NCBI GenBank assembly: GCA_027625915.1
Contig: JANTQA010000012.1
Span: 15,834,501-15,898,500, forward strand
DNA from: Anaeramoeba flamelloides
Lineage: Eukaryota; Metamonada; Anaeramoebidae
Length of the DNA stretch: 64,000 bases
Reading direction: 5' to 3'
This document shows positions 35,264 through 45,854 of this stretch, piece by piece. The position numbers and the translations under genes were made by a program. Position 1 is the stretch's first letter. Every line of letters begins with the position of its first letter. The notes under the pieces were generated by a model. It had not been told where the DNA came from. It saw only the letters and a list, made by a program, of their open reading frames with translations, and searched no databases.

Positions 35264-37002
35264 AAAGATGTAAATTTATTTTTCAAAAAAGAGAAAAAAT
35301 AAATTTTTAAAGAATAAGGTGAAATTTCTAGTCGATTTTCTTTTTATTTTTTCAAATGAGGACAAGTATTTTTACAATTTTATTGTATTTTGATGTTAAT
35401 TTAGATTGTTGGAAATCTTTATGTTGACAAAAGAAATATTTGAAAAATAAAAAAGGGAAAACTAAAAAAAAAAAATTTTTTTCACCTTCCATAAAAAGTC
35501 AATTTTTCTTTTTGAAACATTAATTTTTTTATGAGTATACTTATATTGTCAGTTGGTATTCAAATTTTTGTTTCTCTAACCCCAAAAAGCCGTTGAATAA
35601 TAATGTAACAAAGATTAAAGATGGTAATGACTTACAAAAAATGACAATGGTCTGTATTATCATAGATTCATCTAAAATAAAAGGATATTAAAATTGAGGA
35701 TAAAAAACAAAAAAGATCCCTAGTTACAGTATCTCTGAAAATTTGATTAGCACTATAATATCTGAAGTTGCTCTCACTTATTCAAAAAGATACTTGTATG
35801 ATTTTTGTTTAGATATATATGAAAAAATTTTCACTTCCTTCTCCTTTTTTTATTTTCTCGAATATATTCCAAGAAATAGATTGTGATTGATTTTTTCTAT
35901 TTTTTTGGTTGCTTTGGTTTTTTTTAACCAGGTTTTGAACTTAAGATCCTAAATTAAACTAATAATATTGAATTAAAAAAAGGAAAGATAATGAATTTTT
36001 CTCCCAATTATTAAGTAAATATCAGGACTAAAAAAACCCTACACCCCAAGACATAATTAAAAGTTTAGCCAACGGTATTTGGAATTCAAATGCACATAAT
36101 ATCTTTCTTAAATTTTTGGTGAAATGTAGATTAGTTTGTAAAAAATTTGATTTTTTCAAAAAAATATATAATTTGATAATTAATTATTTTTATTTCTGAT
36201 TTTAGAATATTTGAAAGAGATTGAAGATTAATCTCGAATTTATAAAAAAGAAATAAAACTAATTTTTTTTTTTGGGATTTTTAATTTTTAGAATTATTGA
36301 GTAAATGCTGAAATTAAAAAAAAACTGAAAAAAAAGTCCGAAAAAATCTTTAAAAAATATATCAATATTTTTAAATATTTATCAACTCTTAAGTTAACTC
36401 AGAATAAGAATCTTTCATTTTTTTAGCATTTGTTAATCATAGCATGAATTTATTTTTTTTAAATTATTTAAAGGGTGCTAAAAATTATTTACTTTTTTTT
36501 TTTTGAATGTTAATTTTGAAATATTAGAATTAATTATAATGTGTTTCTATTTTTAGATTTGGAAAAGGAATTAAAAAAAAATTTTTCAAAATGAAACTTT
36601 TTTAATTGTGATCATTAGTAAAAAATGTATAATAATATTGTGCAATAAGATTTATAATAGATTTTTTAGAGCTGTTCAAGTCATGGCTCATTAATATCAT
36701 TTACATTCCAATTACAACATAGTTTATTTATAGAGAAATCTATGAGACATTAATCCCTTAAGGGAAAAAAAATTCTAAAATCAATTGAAAGTAAAATTTT
36801 CAAAAATTTATTTGAATTTTTATGCATTTAGAATGAAAGAAATCTAACCTACTCAACTAATCACCCAATTCAATAACAAAGAAATAAATTATATTTGTGA
36901 CTATTTCCAACCAAATACTCTTATTTTTCAAAAACCAAAACCATTTTTTCTCAACCATATCCTTACAAACAATTTTTAAATTTTGAAATTAATAATTTGT
37001 GC
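35264..37002. other. gene-free stretch between divergent transcription units
   Basis: No gene is seen. It separates the minus-strand 7TM gene from the plus-strand syntaxin-like exon, so both upstream regions should lie here. I cannot point to a defined promoter motif. Confidence 0.45.
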
Positions 37003-37264
37003 ATGTACGACCAACAAAACCAAGAACTAATGGACTTTGATCAAAGCAGTGTTAATTCTATTAATTTGAAAATCACTTCATTTGTCAATCTTGTTTCTCA
37101 AGATTTAACCATTTATTCAAGTATGATCGAGGCTATTGGCTTTCCTCAAGATAATAAACAATTTCGAATTCTTCTCCAAGAGAAACAACAAGAAATAGAA
37201 GAAAAAATTTCTAGTTGCAACTCGTATATTTATGAGCTTGATTTACACAAATTTGGTTTTATGG
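37003..37264 (+). pseudogene. syntaxin-like N-terminal exon, apparently orphaned
   Basis: From the ATG at 37003 the frame encodes about 87 residues resembling the first helices of a syntaxin Habc domain: INLKITSFVNLVSQDL, then IEAIGFPQDNKQFRILLQEK, then QQEIEEKISSCNSYIYEL. The MIEAIGFPQDNKQFR part mimics the usual lGt-x-D-t-x-LR turn. A GT donor follows (GTAGGT at 37265), then a poly-T stretch. Possible further exons at 37318-37610 are open in patches, but I found no join that keeps frame, and no SNARE motif or tail anchor is visible downstream. Either the rest is too diverged for me to see or the gene is broken. Assignment to syntaxin is tentative. Confidence 0.4.
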
Positions 37265-37278
37265 TAGGTTTATATGAA

Positions 37279-37280
37279 TT

Positions 37281-37316
<36 letters not shown>
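37279..37316. repeat. poly-T tract
   Basis: Run of about 38 T residues just after the putative donor site of the syntaxin-like exon. Confidence 0.85.
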
Positions 37317-37317
<1 letters not shown>

Positions 37318-37960
37318 ACAAAGCAAAAACAACAAAACTATTTCAATCACCAAAAATACAAATGTTCTCATTCCTGAAGAAGTGAGTACCTCAACATTAA
37401 TTCTAATGATTATTTTTTTGACAAAACTGATAAGAATTGAAGTTACCCACAAGCAACACTATTAAGATTCGAATTTGTTTCTTTTGCCAACCAACACACC
37501 GACAAAAGAAACATTTTTGAAAAACATGAAATGTTGTATTACGAAATGATTTCAAAACGTGTACCAATATTTTTCGTGTTAATACAGTGAATACCACACT
37601 TTTGCATAGACATTGACTTTATTAAAAATACTGATAAAGCCAATAAACTAAATGAACCAAAATTGTTAAACCCAATCAATTTAAATAATGATCTATTCAC
37701 TACCATGAATTTGTTTCATACTTGACAAGTGACTTACTCTCGAAAAATTATAATACGAAAGTTCACTTCTTTAAGTTAAATAAATTAAAAGAAATAATGA
37801 TATAGATCTTAAAAGATCGCCAAAGCCATTAAATTTGAATTTTTGTCTTTGGGTATGAATTAAAATAAAAAAAAATCCAAATTTAAATAAGAAAAAAAAG
37901 AAAGTCAGATCACAAGAACAAAAAACCCAATCACAAAAAAAAAATTAGCATAACCATTTT

Positions 37961-38371
37961 GGAAAAAAAGTGAAACAGGGTTTTTAATTGGGAACATTAA
38001 TAGAAAAACTAAAAATGAAAAGTAAGATCAATAAATAAAAGAATAAATAAATAAATACAGACAAAAAATGGAGACAAAACACAATAACAGTTTTTTTAAA
38101 TACTATCTTTTGGTAGGGTTTTTCTTTGGTTGATCAATTATTCAAAATTTGTTCAAAAAATTGACTATTTTTGAGATCTCCAAAACCACACCAACAATTT
38201 CGATATAAAAGTAGATTTAAATTGGATTTGTTGGTTTGATTGGAAATAATATAATGGATTATTCTTTGAAGTTAATTGGGTATTTCTTTTAATTGATTTT
38301 AGTTTTCGTTTTCAGTAATGTTCACAATTAAAAACCATATTGAACTTTTTTTCCTGTTTCACTTTTTTTCC
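37961..38371. mobile_element. MITE family A, diverged copy 3
   Basis: Terminal inverted repeat GGAAAAAAAGTGAAACAGG on the left pairs with its complement ending at 38371. The inner arms TTTTTAATTGGGAACATTA and TAATGTTCACAATTAAAAA resemble those of the copies at 8281 and 18611. The outer sequence differs, so this is a separate subfamily. About 410 bases, non-coding. Confidence 0.6.
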
Positions 38372-38544
38372 ACAACAGTTATATTACATTTGTTTATTTT
38401 TTTTTTTTAATTTGATATTAAGTACTCATAAATAAAGATGAAAGAAATTTGATTTAAGGGAGTAGTAATTTTTAAAAATAATATGAAATCCTTGTAAAGA
38501 CCTTGAAAATTTTTTTTTTTGTAATTTGTGTTTCGACTTATAAA

Positions 38545-38710
38545 ATGGAAGAGTTAACCTCATCTAATCAATTTATTAATCTGAGTCTCTTTTTTGAAAT
38601 CAAAAATTCGCATGTTTCCAATATAAAACCAAAAAAAGTAACCAATTTATTTTTATTAACAAGCAAGTTAATTCTTGAAAATGGGAAAAAATATTTTTCG
38701 TTTTATGTTG
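38545..38710 (+). pseudogene. GRAM-like domain exon fragment
   Basis: An open stretch from the ATG at 38545 encodes about 55 residues: NQFINLSLFFEIKNSHVSNI, then KKVTNLFLLTSKLILEN, then GKKYFSFYVG. The layout resembles part of a GRAM/PH-like fold (beta strands ending in the k-x-FF-x-SF motif). A good donor GTAAGT follows at 38711. The next acceptor (38787) leads to a stop within a few codons. No other part of the gene is visible, so it is either a remnant or a gene whose other exons I cannot see. Confidence 0.3.
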
Positions 38711-38789
38711 GTAAGTATTGATTGAGATTGAAAAAACTTTATTTTGTTATTATTTTTAATAATTAATATTTCAATACAAATATCAGCTA

Positions 38790-39794
38790 ATAAAACTTCT
38801 TGAAGTATCGGCGATTTAATAAATGAATATTCGGTAGAAGCTTAACTACATTTTCTCAATTAAATTGAGATCTATCAAGTAAAAAATTTTTTTATTCAAG
38901 GTTTTAAAAAAAATTAGTTGTTTTCTTATTTTCAAAAAATGCAAAAACAATTGCAAAAAAATATTTCAATTTTGTATAATTTTTTTAACAAATTGTTTGA
39001 TCTCATTCACAAGAAACCTTTTAGCAATTTAAATCATTTTTGTCAGAAAAAAATTGATTTTGAATTTTGGAGATAAAATTACTCTATTCCCAAATATCTT
39101 CAAGAAAATTTAATTTTGAAAAATCGAATTTAATCTTAGAATAAAAACAAAATTTCTTGTTAAAATTTTTGAAATGACTTTAAAAATTTAATGATTATAA
39201 CTATCGTTCTTAAAAGTAATACAATGATTTTTTAATCTGTTGAATAAATCAATTGTTTATAGTAAACCAAAAGAATTATCTCAAAAAAGAAAAAAAAATA
39301 TTTATATTAATATTCCTGACAACAAAGACTTGTCATTGAATAATAATCATGGAAATGGCAATAAACATGGTAAAACCTTTTTATAATGTGAGAAATAAAA
39401 TGTATTTAATAATTTTCTTTTTCATAAAAAATGGAAAAAAAAAAATTGATCTCATCAAACTAATTTTCTTTTTTGGATTTCTTAGTCAATTAGAATTTTT
39501 TGACACTTGGTATATCTAGAAAATTTGTAAGTAGAGAATAGCACCTATAACATATTAATTTATAATTTTGCCTGGTTGTCGTATAGGACTGATCCCTTCA
39601 AATTAAATTATCGAAAATTTTTAGTAAACTAGTATTAATGAGAAAGGACTTGGTATATTTCAAAAGTTGGATCCATTGTCAAGATTTTATTTGCTCTGAT
39701 TCCACATTTTCTTTTATTAAAAATTATACCATTAACAAATCATTTTCAAATGTTTACAGATTACTTAATTTGAATTATAAAAGGGGATATAAAT
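38790..39794. other. gene-free stretch
   Basis: No supported gene. The frame at 39638-39826 ends inside the LINE fragment that begins near 39795 and has no recognisable family. Confidence 0.45.
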
Positions 39795-40400
39795 CAAATA
39801 AATCAAAAATTAAATTCAATATATGAAATAATAACTTAATTTGGATTAAAACCATTTAAATACAAAACAGAAATTTAACAAGGTTTATCAAAGATTAAAT
39901 ATTTGGGTATTTATTTTGATATAATTTCACATATGGTATATAATCTGAAAAAGAGCAAAGGAAACTTGTAATAATTTATTATCAAATAATTTAATAATAA
40001 CTTATTAACAAATAATTTGAAAATTAGACTAATAAAATCTTTTATATTAAGCCAATTAACATATGGATTAGAAATATATAATTATAAAATAAAAACTATA
40101 AATTATTTGAATTCTTGGATAAATTTATGTATTACTGAAATATGCAAAATAAACAGAAACACGCAAATTCTTATATATAAAACCGAATTTAAATACGAAA
40201 ATTTGGTAATTTCAGTAAATAAATAGAAATTTAAATTCAAAAATAAATTAAAAAATTTCTCTCTTCCTTATCTTGAATTTTTAATAAAATTCAATCAAAG
40301 AATCAACAATAAAATCAATTGGAATTCAAAAAACTTAAAGATTCTTAAAAAAGAAATTTATAATTATAATTATAATGAGTTGTTGAATTCTACCAGTTGG
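39795..40400 (+). mobile_element. LINE fragment (plus strand), reverse transcriptase C-terminal part
   Basis: The segment is the same LINE family as the minus-strand copy at 40621-42925. It encodes NQKLNSIYEII-like, KIKYLGIYFD, VYNLKKSK, LTNNLKIRLIKSF, LSQLTYGLEIYN, NSWINLCITEICKIN and LLNSTSWE, in that order. That corresponds to the RT thumb and the region after it. Several in-frame stops interrupt it. It stops at the hairpin module at 40400 without reaching its own 3' end. Confidence 0.75.
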
Positions 40401-40620
40401 GAGTGTTGTTAGTATTTTTTTTAATTTGAGAAATAAACCGAAAATTTCAAAATTTTTCGGTTTATTTCTCAAATTAAAAAAAAAAACCTTAACTTTTCCA
40501 GAATTTAAAAAAAATGAGTAAAATCTTTGATTTTTCTCAAATCTTTTGAATTCTGGAAAATCACCATTAGCTTTTTTTAAGTTTTCTGTTTATTTGGAAA
40601 ATCAATAGATTTTTTTTTTA
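40400..40620 (-). repeat. hairpin module of the LINE family, copy
   Basis: Begins GGGAGTGTTGTTAG, then a perfect stem AATTTGAGAAATAAACCGAAAATT with its complement. A second stem follows, TTTTCCAGAATTTAAAA against TTTTGAATTCTGGAAAA. The second part is the reverse complement of 41205-41340, including CACCATTAGC and TTTTCTGTTTATTTG. It is nested between two LINE fragments pointing toward each other. Confidence 0.65.
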
Positions 40621-42925
40621 TTATTATTGAAGAAGTGTAAATTACCCTCTAGTTGTCCTTATACTTAAATTCCCTTTCAGAAATTTCAATGTAAAATCAG
40701 AGATTTCACAATTATTAATTAATGAAAATAATTTCAAACTGTTTTGGTTTAAAATTAATTCATAAAGGTTTTTTTCATTTAATTTTTTTAGAAATATTAA
40801 TCTATTATTTTCATAAGAAGGACACACCCATAAAAAATGATCAATATTTTCTATAACTTCTTTCTTTTGATATTTTAAACATAAAAGACAGAATTTATTT
40901 GCGTTTTTATCTATTACGTAGTAATATCTATTTAGGCAATTGGTAAATGTCCTAAATTTTAGGATTGTTGAACTTGATGGATAGCTTAGATATTTTTGGA
41001 GTTTTGAATAATGAATTTTGGTTTCTTAATATTGTGAAGTATTTTTGTGGAGTGTCGTAGGGTGCCGTAGAGTGCAGTCAAGTTCCTAGGTTTTCTTGAG
41101 GTTTTCTGTTTTATCTGTGAAGTGTTCTAAGTTTTTTTTACTTTTTGAAATAAACAGAAAATTATAATAAATTTTCTGTTTATTTCGAAAAGTAAAAAAA
41201 ACCTCACAAAAATCTATAGATTTTACAAATAAACAGAAAATTCAAGAAAAGCTAATGGCGGTTTTCCAGAATTCAAAAGAATAGAGAAAAATCTTTGATT
41301 TTACTCAATTATTTTAAATTTTGGAAAACCTAACAACATTTCCAACTCTTGGAATTCAATAATTCATTATATGTGTATTTATAGATTTCCTTTTTTATTT
41401 CAATTAAATCTTTTGAATTCCAGTTAATTTTATTGTTTGTTCATTTATTAAATTTTATTAATTTTTCAAGATAAGGAAGAGAGAAATTTTTTAATTTATT
41501 TTTGAATTTAAATTTCTATTTATTTACTGAAATTAGCAAATTTTTGAATTTAAATTCTGTTTTTTAAATAATAAAAGGGTTATTTTTGTTTATTTTACAT
41601 ATTTTAGTAATGGCTGTATTAATCCAAGAATTTAAATAATTTTAAATTTTTATTTGGTAATTAAAAATTTCTAATCCATATGTTAATTGACTTAATATAA
41701 AAGATTTAAATCATCTAATTTTCAAATTATTATTGAGAGAATTGTTATTAAACAATTGTTTATAGTTACTATATGTTTCTTTAGATTTTTTTAGATTATA
41801 AACAATATTTGAAATTTTATCTAAATAAATACCTAAATATTTAATCTTTTTTAAATCTTTTGAAATAACAGTTTTTTCTTGATTAGGTTTTAATCCAAAT
41901 TGAATAATAATTTCATATATTGAATTTAATTTTTGATTTATTTGAATTTTATTTCCTTTTATAATTAAGATTAAATCATATGCAAACATTTGAGAATGAT
42001 TTGTTAATGGTATAATTTTTAAAAAAATAAAATGTGAAATTAGAGCAAATAAAATAGGTGAGAAGAGGTCGCCTTGGAATCTACCAAGCCCTTCCCATGA
42101 TAATATTTTACTAAAAAAAATTTTATAATTTCAATTAAAATAAATTTTTTTATTGTTTTTCTAATTATTTTAAAACTGATTGGATCAAAACATTTAGTTT
42201 TATCAATCATTATAATATAGGTTTTATTATTTTCATTTTCATTATTTGATTTTATCTTATTATAAGTATTTAAGAAATTCAAAACTGCAATTCGGGTATC
42301 ATATTTTTTTCGAAATCCAAATTGTGATTTGTGAATAAATTCCCAACAATTTTCAATTAGTTTATATAGCAATTTTAGAAATAATCTTGGTAAACTTTGA
42401 TTCATTGAAATTGGTCGATAATTCAAAGCCACCCATTCATTTCCTTTTTTATGTATAAACAAAATTGATCTTTTATGAATATATCCAATATTATTCTTAT
42501 TAGGATTAAATAACCAATTATTAAATATATTCTGAATTGTAATTAGATATTTTTCATAATTTTTATTTTCAATTTGGTCAAGATTAGGAGTAATTTCATC
42601 ATCACAAATATATTTTAAATTCTCAATTTTTTGACAGATTTGTTTTTTAAATTTTTAAAAGTGTTTTTAATATTTTGAATTGGAAAAAAATTTTTCTTGA
42701 TTTTAATTTTAAAATCTTTTAAATTTTTTATATAATCTAAAATACTTTTACTCTTTTCAATTGAATTTTTTTTAATATGACCAAAATACTCTTCAATCAT
42801 ATTTTTATTGTTTAAAATCATTTTCATTTTTTTAGACCTTATTAAGTTAATTTTTTTCCAAAAATTTTTGTTTTCCATAAATTCTAAGTTTATCTCAAAA
42901 TTTTGACCCCTTAACAGAAACAAAG
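40621..42925 (-). mobile_element. non-LTR retrotransposon (LINE), 5'-truncated, minus strand
   Basis: Reading on the minus strand from 42925, the order is as follows. A linker block with FWKKIN (42923-42615) comes first. RT motifs follow: NYRPISMNQSLPRLF, SQFGFRKKYDT and IMIDKTKCFDPI (42462-42040). Then FAYDLILI is in the position of the usual FADD box, with GLKPNQEKT and KIKYLGIYLD (41989-41711). The thumb and NELLNS region come next, then the hairpin module (41345-41046). Last is the C-terminal CLKYQKK..NIDHFLWVCPSYE..R zinc-knuckle-like block (40960-40642) and the 3' end CTTCTTCAATAATAAT. Frames are shifted at least twice and the catalytic box is altered, so it is not active. No endonuclease domain is left. 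Confidence 0.85.
41046..41345 (-). repeat. hairpin module inside the LINE
   Basis: Bounded by GGAGTGTCGTAGGGTGCCG (41049) and CTAACAACATTTCC. It contains two stems: AAATAAACAGAAAATT with its complement (about 41148-41190), and TTTTCCAGAATTCAAAAGAAT against ATTTTAAATTTTGGAAAA (41262-41332). The GTGCCGTAGAGTGC segment is matched, inverted, at 19620-19645 in the intronic LINE copy, where it borders the same LINE sequence. Confidence 0.7.
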
Positions 42926-43193
42926 TTTACATTATTGTTTTTCACCCGTTTCATCATTTTCGAAAAAGATATTTTTATTTTTTCGTTTTATTTTCCAATG
43001 TTTTTTTTCTTTTTTAAAAAAATAAAATAAAAAAAATATTAAAAGTTGTATAGACTCTAAAACACATCCAATTTTTTTTTTTCTACAACATAATTATAAT
43101 ACATCAAAAAATTTCATAATAATAATATAAATATAAACAAAATAAAAATAGGAACAAAAGCAATTAAAAAAAAATTTACTTGGTTATAAAAGA

Positions 43194-44046
43194 ATGATCG
43201 ATAAATTTTCCATATTATCACAATTGTCAACTAAAAAGCAGCAAGAAAATTTACCAAATTTAAAAGAGTAATTTTAAATATTTTTCAATTTTTATTATTT
43301 AAAAAAAAAAATCATTTTTATATTAAATTATTGTTTCTGATGAAAAAAATAACTTCTTGAAAAATAAAATAACAAATTAGTAAAAGTGAAGACTTTTATG
43401 AAAAGGAAGAAAAAAGGTCTTTATTAGATAATGCTTATGATGATATAAATTTTGATCAAAATCAAGATATACTTATAAAAAAAAAAAAAAAGATAAAATT
43501 TAACAAAAATCCAAATTCTTTTAAAAAAATTAATAAAAAATTAAACCAATTATTAGGGTAAGAATCATCATCTAAGATTTTTTTTTTTTTTGTTTTGTTT
43601 TTTGACTTTTGATGACATTTTTTCATTATTTTTGTAAAGTAGGAAAAAAATGGGGTTGGTGATCTTAAATCTTTATTTTTTAAATTATTTTCCAATAGAA
43701 CCCAAATAACACCCAAATCAAATAATATAATTGTTTAAAATATTAATTACATTTTATTTTAATTATAATAATATATATTCAAATAAATTCTATATTTTTT
43801 TATTTATTTTTATTCTAATCATAATGTATCAACCGTAGTGATTTTGGAGAAAATGAAAATTTTGATAATTATTTTGAAAAAAATATAGAGTTAGAAGAAA
43901 ATATAATTGAAAAAAATGATAATTTTAATGGATATGGCGAGATAAATAAACAGGCAAATCGGAAAAACCTGAAATTACTTATTCTTAGTATTGTAATTAT
44001 AATATTAATAATTTTTTTTATTCTAACATTGTCAAAAAAACATTAA
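43194..44046 (+). CDS. small three-exon tail-anchored membrane protein
   Basis: Exons 43194-43267, 43381-43557 and 43839-44046 join with GT-AG borders and matching phases (2/1 at both), giving 152 residues. The N-terminus reads MIDKFSILSQLSTKKQQEN. A long hydrophilic middle rich in Asp, Glu, Lys and Asn follows, including a poly-Lys run coded by A-rich sequence. The C-terminus is a single hydrophobic span (about residues 126-146, LKLLILSIVIIILIIFFI) followed by SKKH. This is the layout of a tail-anchored protein, cytosolic with a membrane stem. The NKQANRKNLK stretch just before the span and the MxDK start recall syntaxins, but I cannot trace a proper SNARE heptad core with its central Gln. 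I give no family. The exons were too short or interrupted to stand out singly; the consistent phases are the main evidence. Confidence 0.6.
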
Positions 44047-44049
44047 TCG

Positions 44050-45620
44050 TTAATGATTTCTATTTGTATTTTTTATCATTTTTATTATTTCTTACTTTTC
44101 CTTACATCCTTTCTTATTATTTTTAAAATAAAAAATATAATTTGGAAATAAAATATTTTACGACGCCTATTTTAATCTTTTTTGTATATTTATATATTTG
44201 TCTTTATCGATATTTTTTTTCACTTGATTATTCATTAACTAAGATATTTCCAAAAAAGTGGGGTATTTTTTTTTACAATTCATAAAAAAAATAATCTTTG
44301 TTAGTGTAGGTATTCGTTGTTTGAGAATTCCAAATTAAGTTAAATATTGATATCGATTGAATCAATGACTAAGGTGTTTATTTCAAAATTTGTACTTTGA
44401 AATATTTCCAAAAAAATGAAAATTAAAAATAAACACTTTTGTTCGAGATAATAATGTAACGACCAATTTCTATAAAAAACTGGAAATATCTAAAAGGGTA
44501 CAAATGATTTTTTAAACAATCAAATGTAGTTATATGTTTTAGATTCTATTTGAAAATTTGTTGAGATGATACAAGTTAAAACGATTTTTTGGATCTAAAA
44601 CAAAATAATAACCACCAATTTTCACACCTAAAAAATATCAGATATAAAATCAAGATCAATAATTTAATAATTTTTATTTATGTCACACAGTACTAAGAAA
44701 AAAATTGAATTATTATCAAGAATCGATAAAAAGTTTTTAATGATTTTGTATATTTAGGAACTTTTTTGAAGATTGAGTTTAATATATATATTTTACATAA
44801 ATTTGATAATTTCCTTCGAAATATTTTATGATCATTTATACCACAGCCTGTGAATTCATCTATTAAATTTAGTTTTTTACTTAACATAATGAATTTGATA
44901 AAAAATCAAAATAAATTAAAAAAATATTTGTAATACATCATAACTTTAACCAAATTCTGAAAAGATATCAATTTCATTAAAGGTAAATTTTTTAATAGGT
45001 AAAATGTGATAATTTTTTAAAAGCTCAATTCTTGTTAAAGTTTTGTTTAAGTTTGTTGGTGTTTAGAAAATATTTTACTTTGAACAAGATTAGAGTATAT
45101 GTAATATTTTTGAACACAGTATAAACTGTTGAAAGAATAACAATACTACACTTATAATTCAATTTTGGAAATAATTTTGATTATAAAAACTATTTCATTT
45201 TTTGTCTTTTTTGTTATGTTATCATTTCTTTTTTTCCAGTTACGTAATTTGTTTGGTAAGATCTTCAATTTTTTTCAATGGTTGATTGAAGATTAATATA
45301 AGATTCATAAATAGAAAAATCAAATACAATTGGTTGATGGTATCTTATCATTTGATAGATCAACAATTGTTGATGAAATTTCAACAAATTTACCAATACA
45401 TTTTTCGTTCCGCTCATTTCATTATTTTGGACATACTGATTTTTTTTTCTGTTTATATTTTTAGCTTCTATTTAGATGAAAATAGTTACTTATAAAAACA
45501 TTAATACTTGATTAATTGAAATGTGGTTAATATTACATTTTTGAAATATAGAATAAATTGAGTTTTTTTTTGCCTATTTTTTATTTTGGGTATGTCAAAA
45601 TTGTTTGAATGGGGTTTATT
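44050..45620. other. stretch without a supported gene; two unexplained open frames
   Basis: A minus-strand frame at 44887-44693 (64 codons, containing GINDHKIFRRKLSNL) and a plus-strand stretch at about 45312-45469 (containing IQLVDGILSFDRSTIVDE) look more protein-like than the surroundings. I recognise neither family. The second may be a lone exon. Nothing else stands out. Confidence 0.3.
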
Positions 45621-45624
45621 TACA

Positions 45625-45813
45625 GTCAGTTTCACTTTTAAGGTACAAACTTTCAACGAAATTTAAGGCACAAAAAAAATCTCAAATTAAAGCACAAAAT
45701 TCAAATTCTAGTAAAATAATTTGTAAAAAAAAAAATTTCAAATTTTGTGTCTTAATTTGAGATTTTTTTGTGCCTTAAATTTCGTTGAAAGTTTGTGCCT
45801 TAAAAGTGAAACT

Positions 45814-45816
<3 letters not shown>
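45625..45816. mobile_element. MITE family B, nearly perfect hairpin
   Basis: A 192-base element whose two halves are almost exact reverse complements. It opens GTCAGTTTCACTTTTAAGG and closes with the complement ACTGAC. The inner arms include TTTCAACGAAATTTAAGGCA and CTCAAATTAA. It abuts an (AT)n run. A decayed second copy lies at 51906-52094. Confidence 0.8.

Positions 45817-45851
<35 letters not shown>
45817..45851. repeat. (TA)n microsatellite between two mobile elements
   Basis: TA run joining the right end of the family B MITE to the left terminus of the family C element. Confidence 0.9.

Positions 45852-45854
<3 letters not shown>

Noticed and set aside
40400-40620. Hairpins as transcription terminators
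   Set aside because: The same module recurs within LINE copies and is part of that repeat; bacterial-type terminators are not expected in this eukaryotic setting.
44693-44887. Minus-strand 64-codon frame containing GINDHKIFRRKLSNL
   Set aside because: No family recognised, no splice partners seen and only one short open stretch; kept as an unexplained frame rather than a gene.
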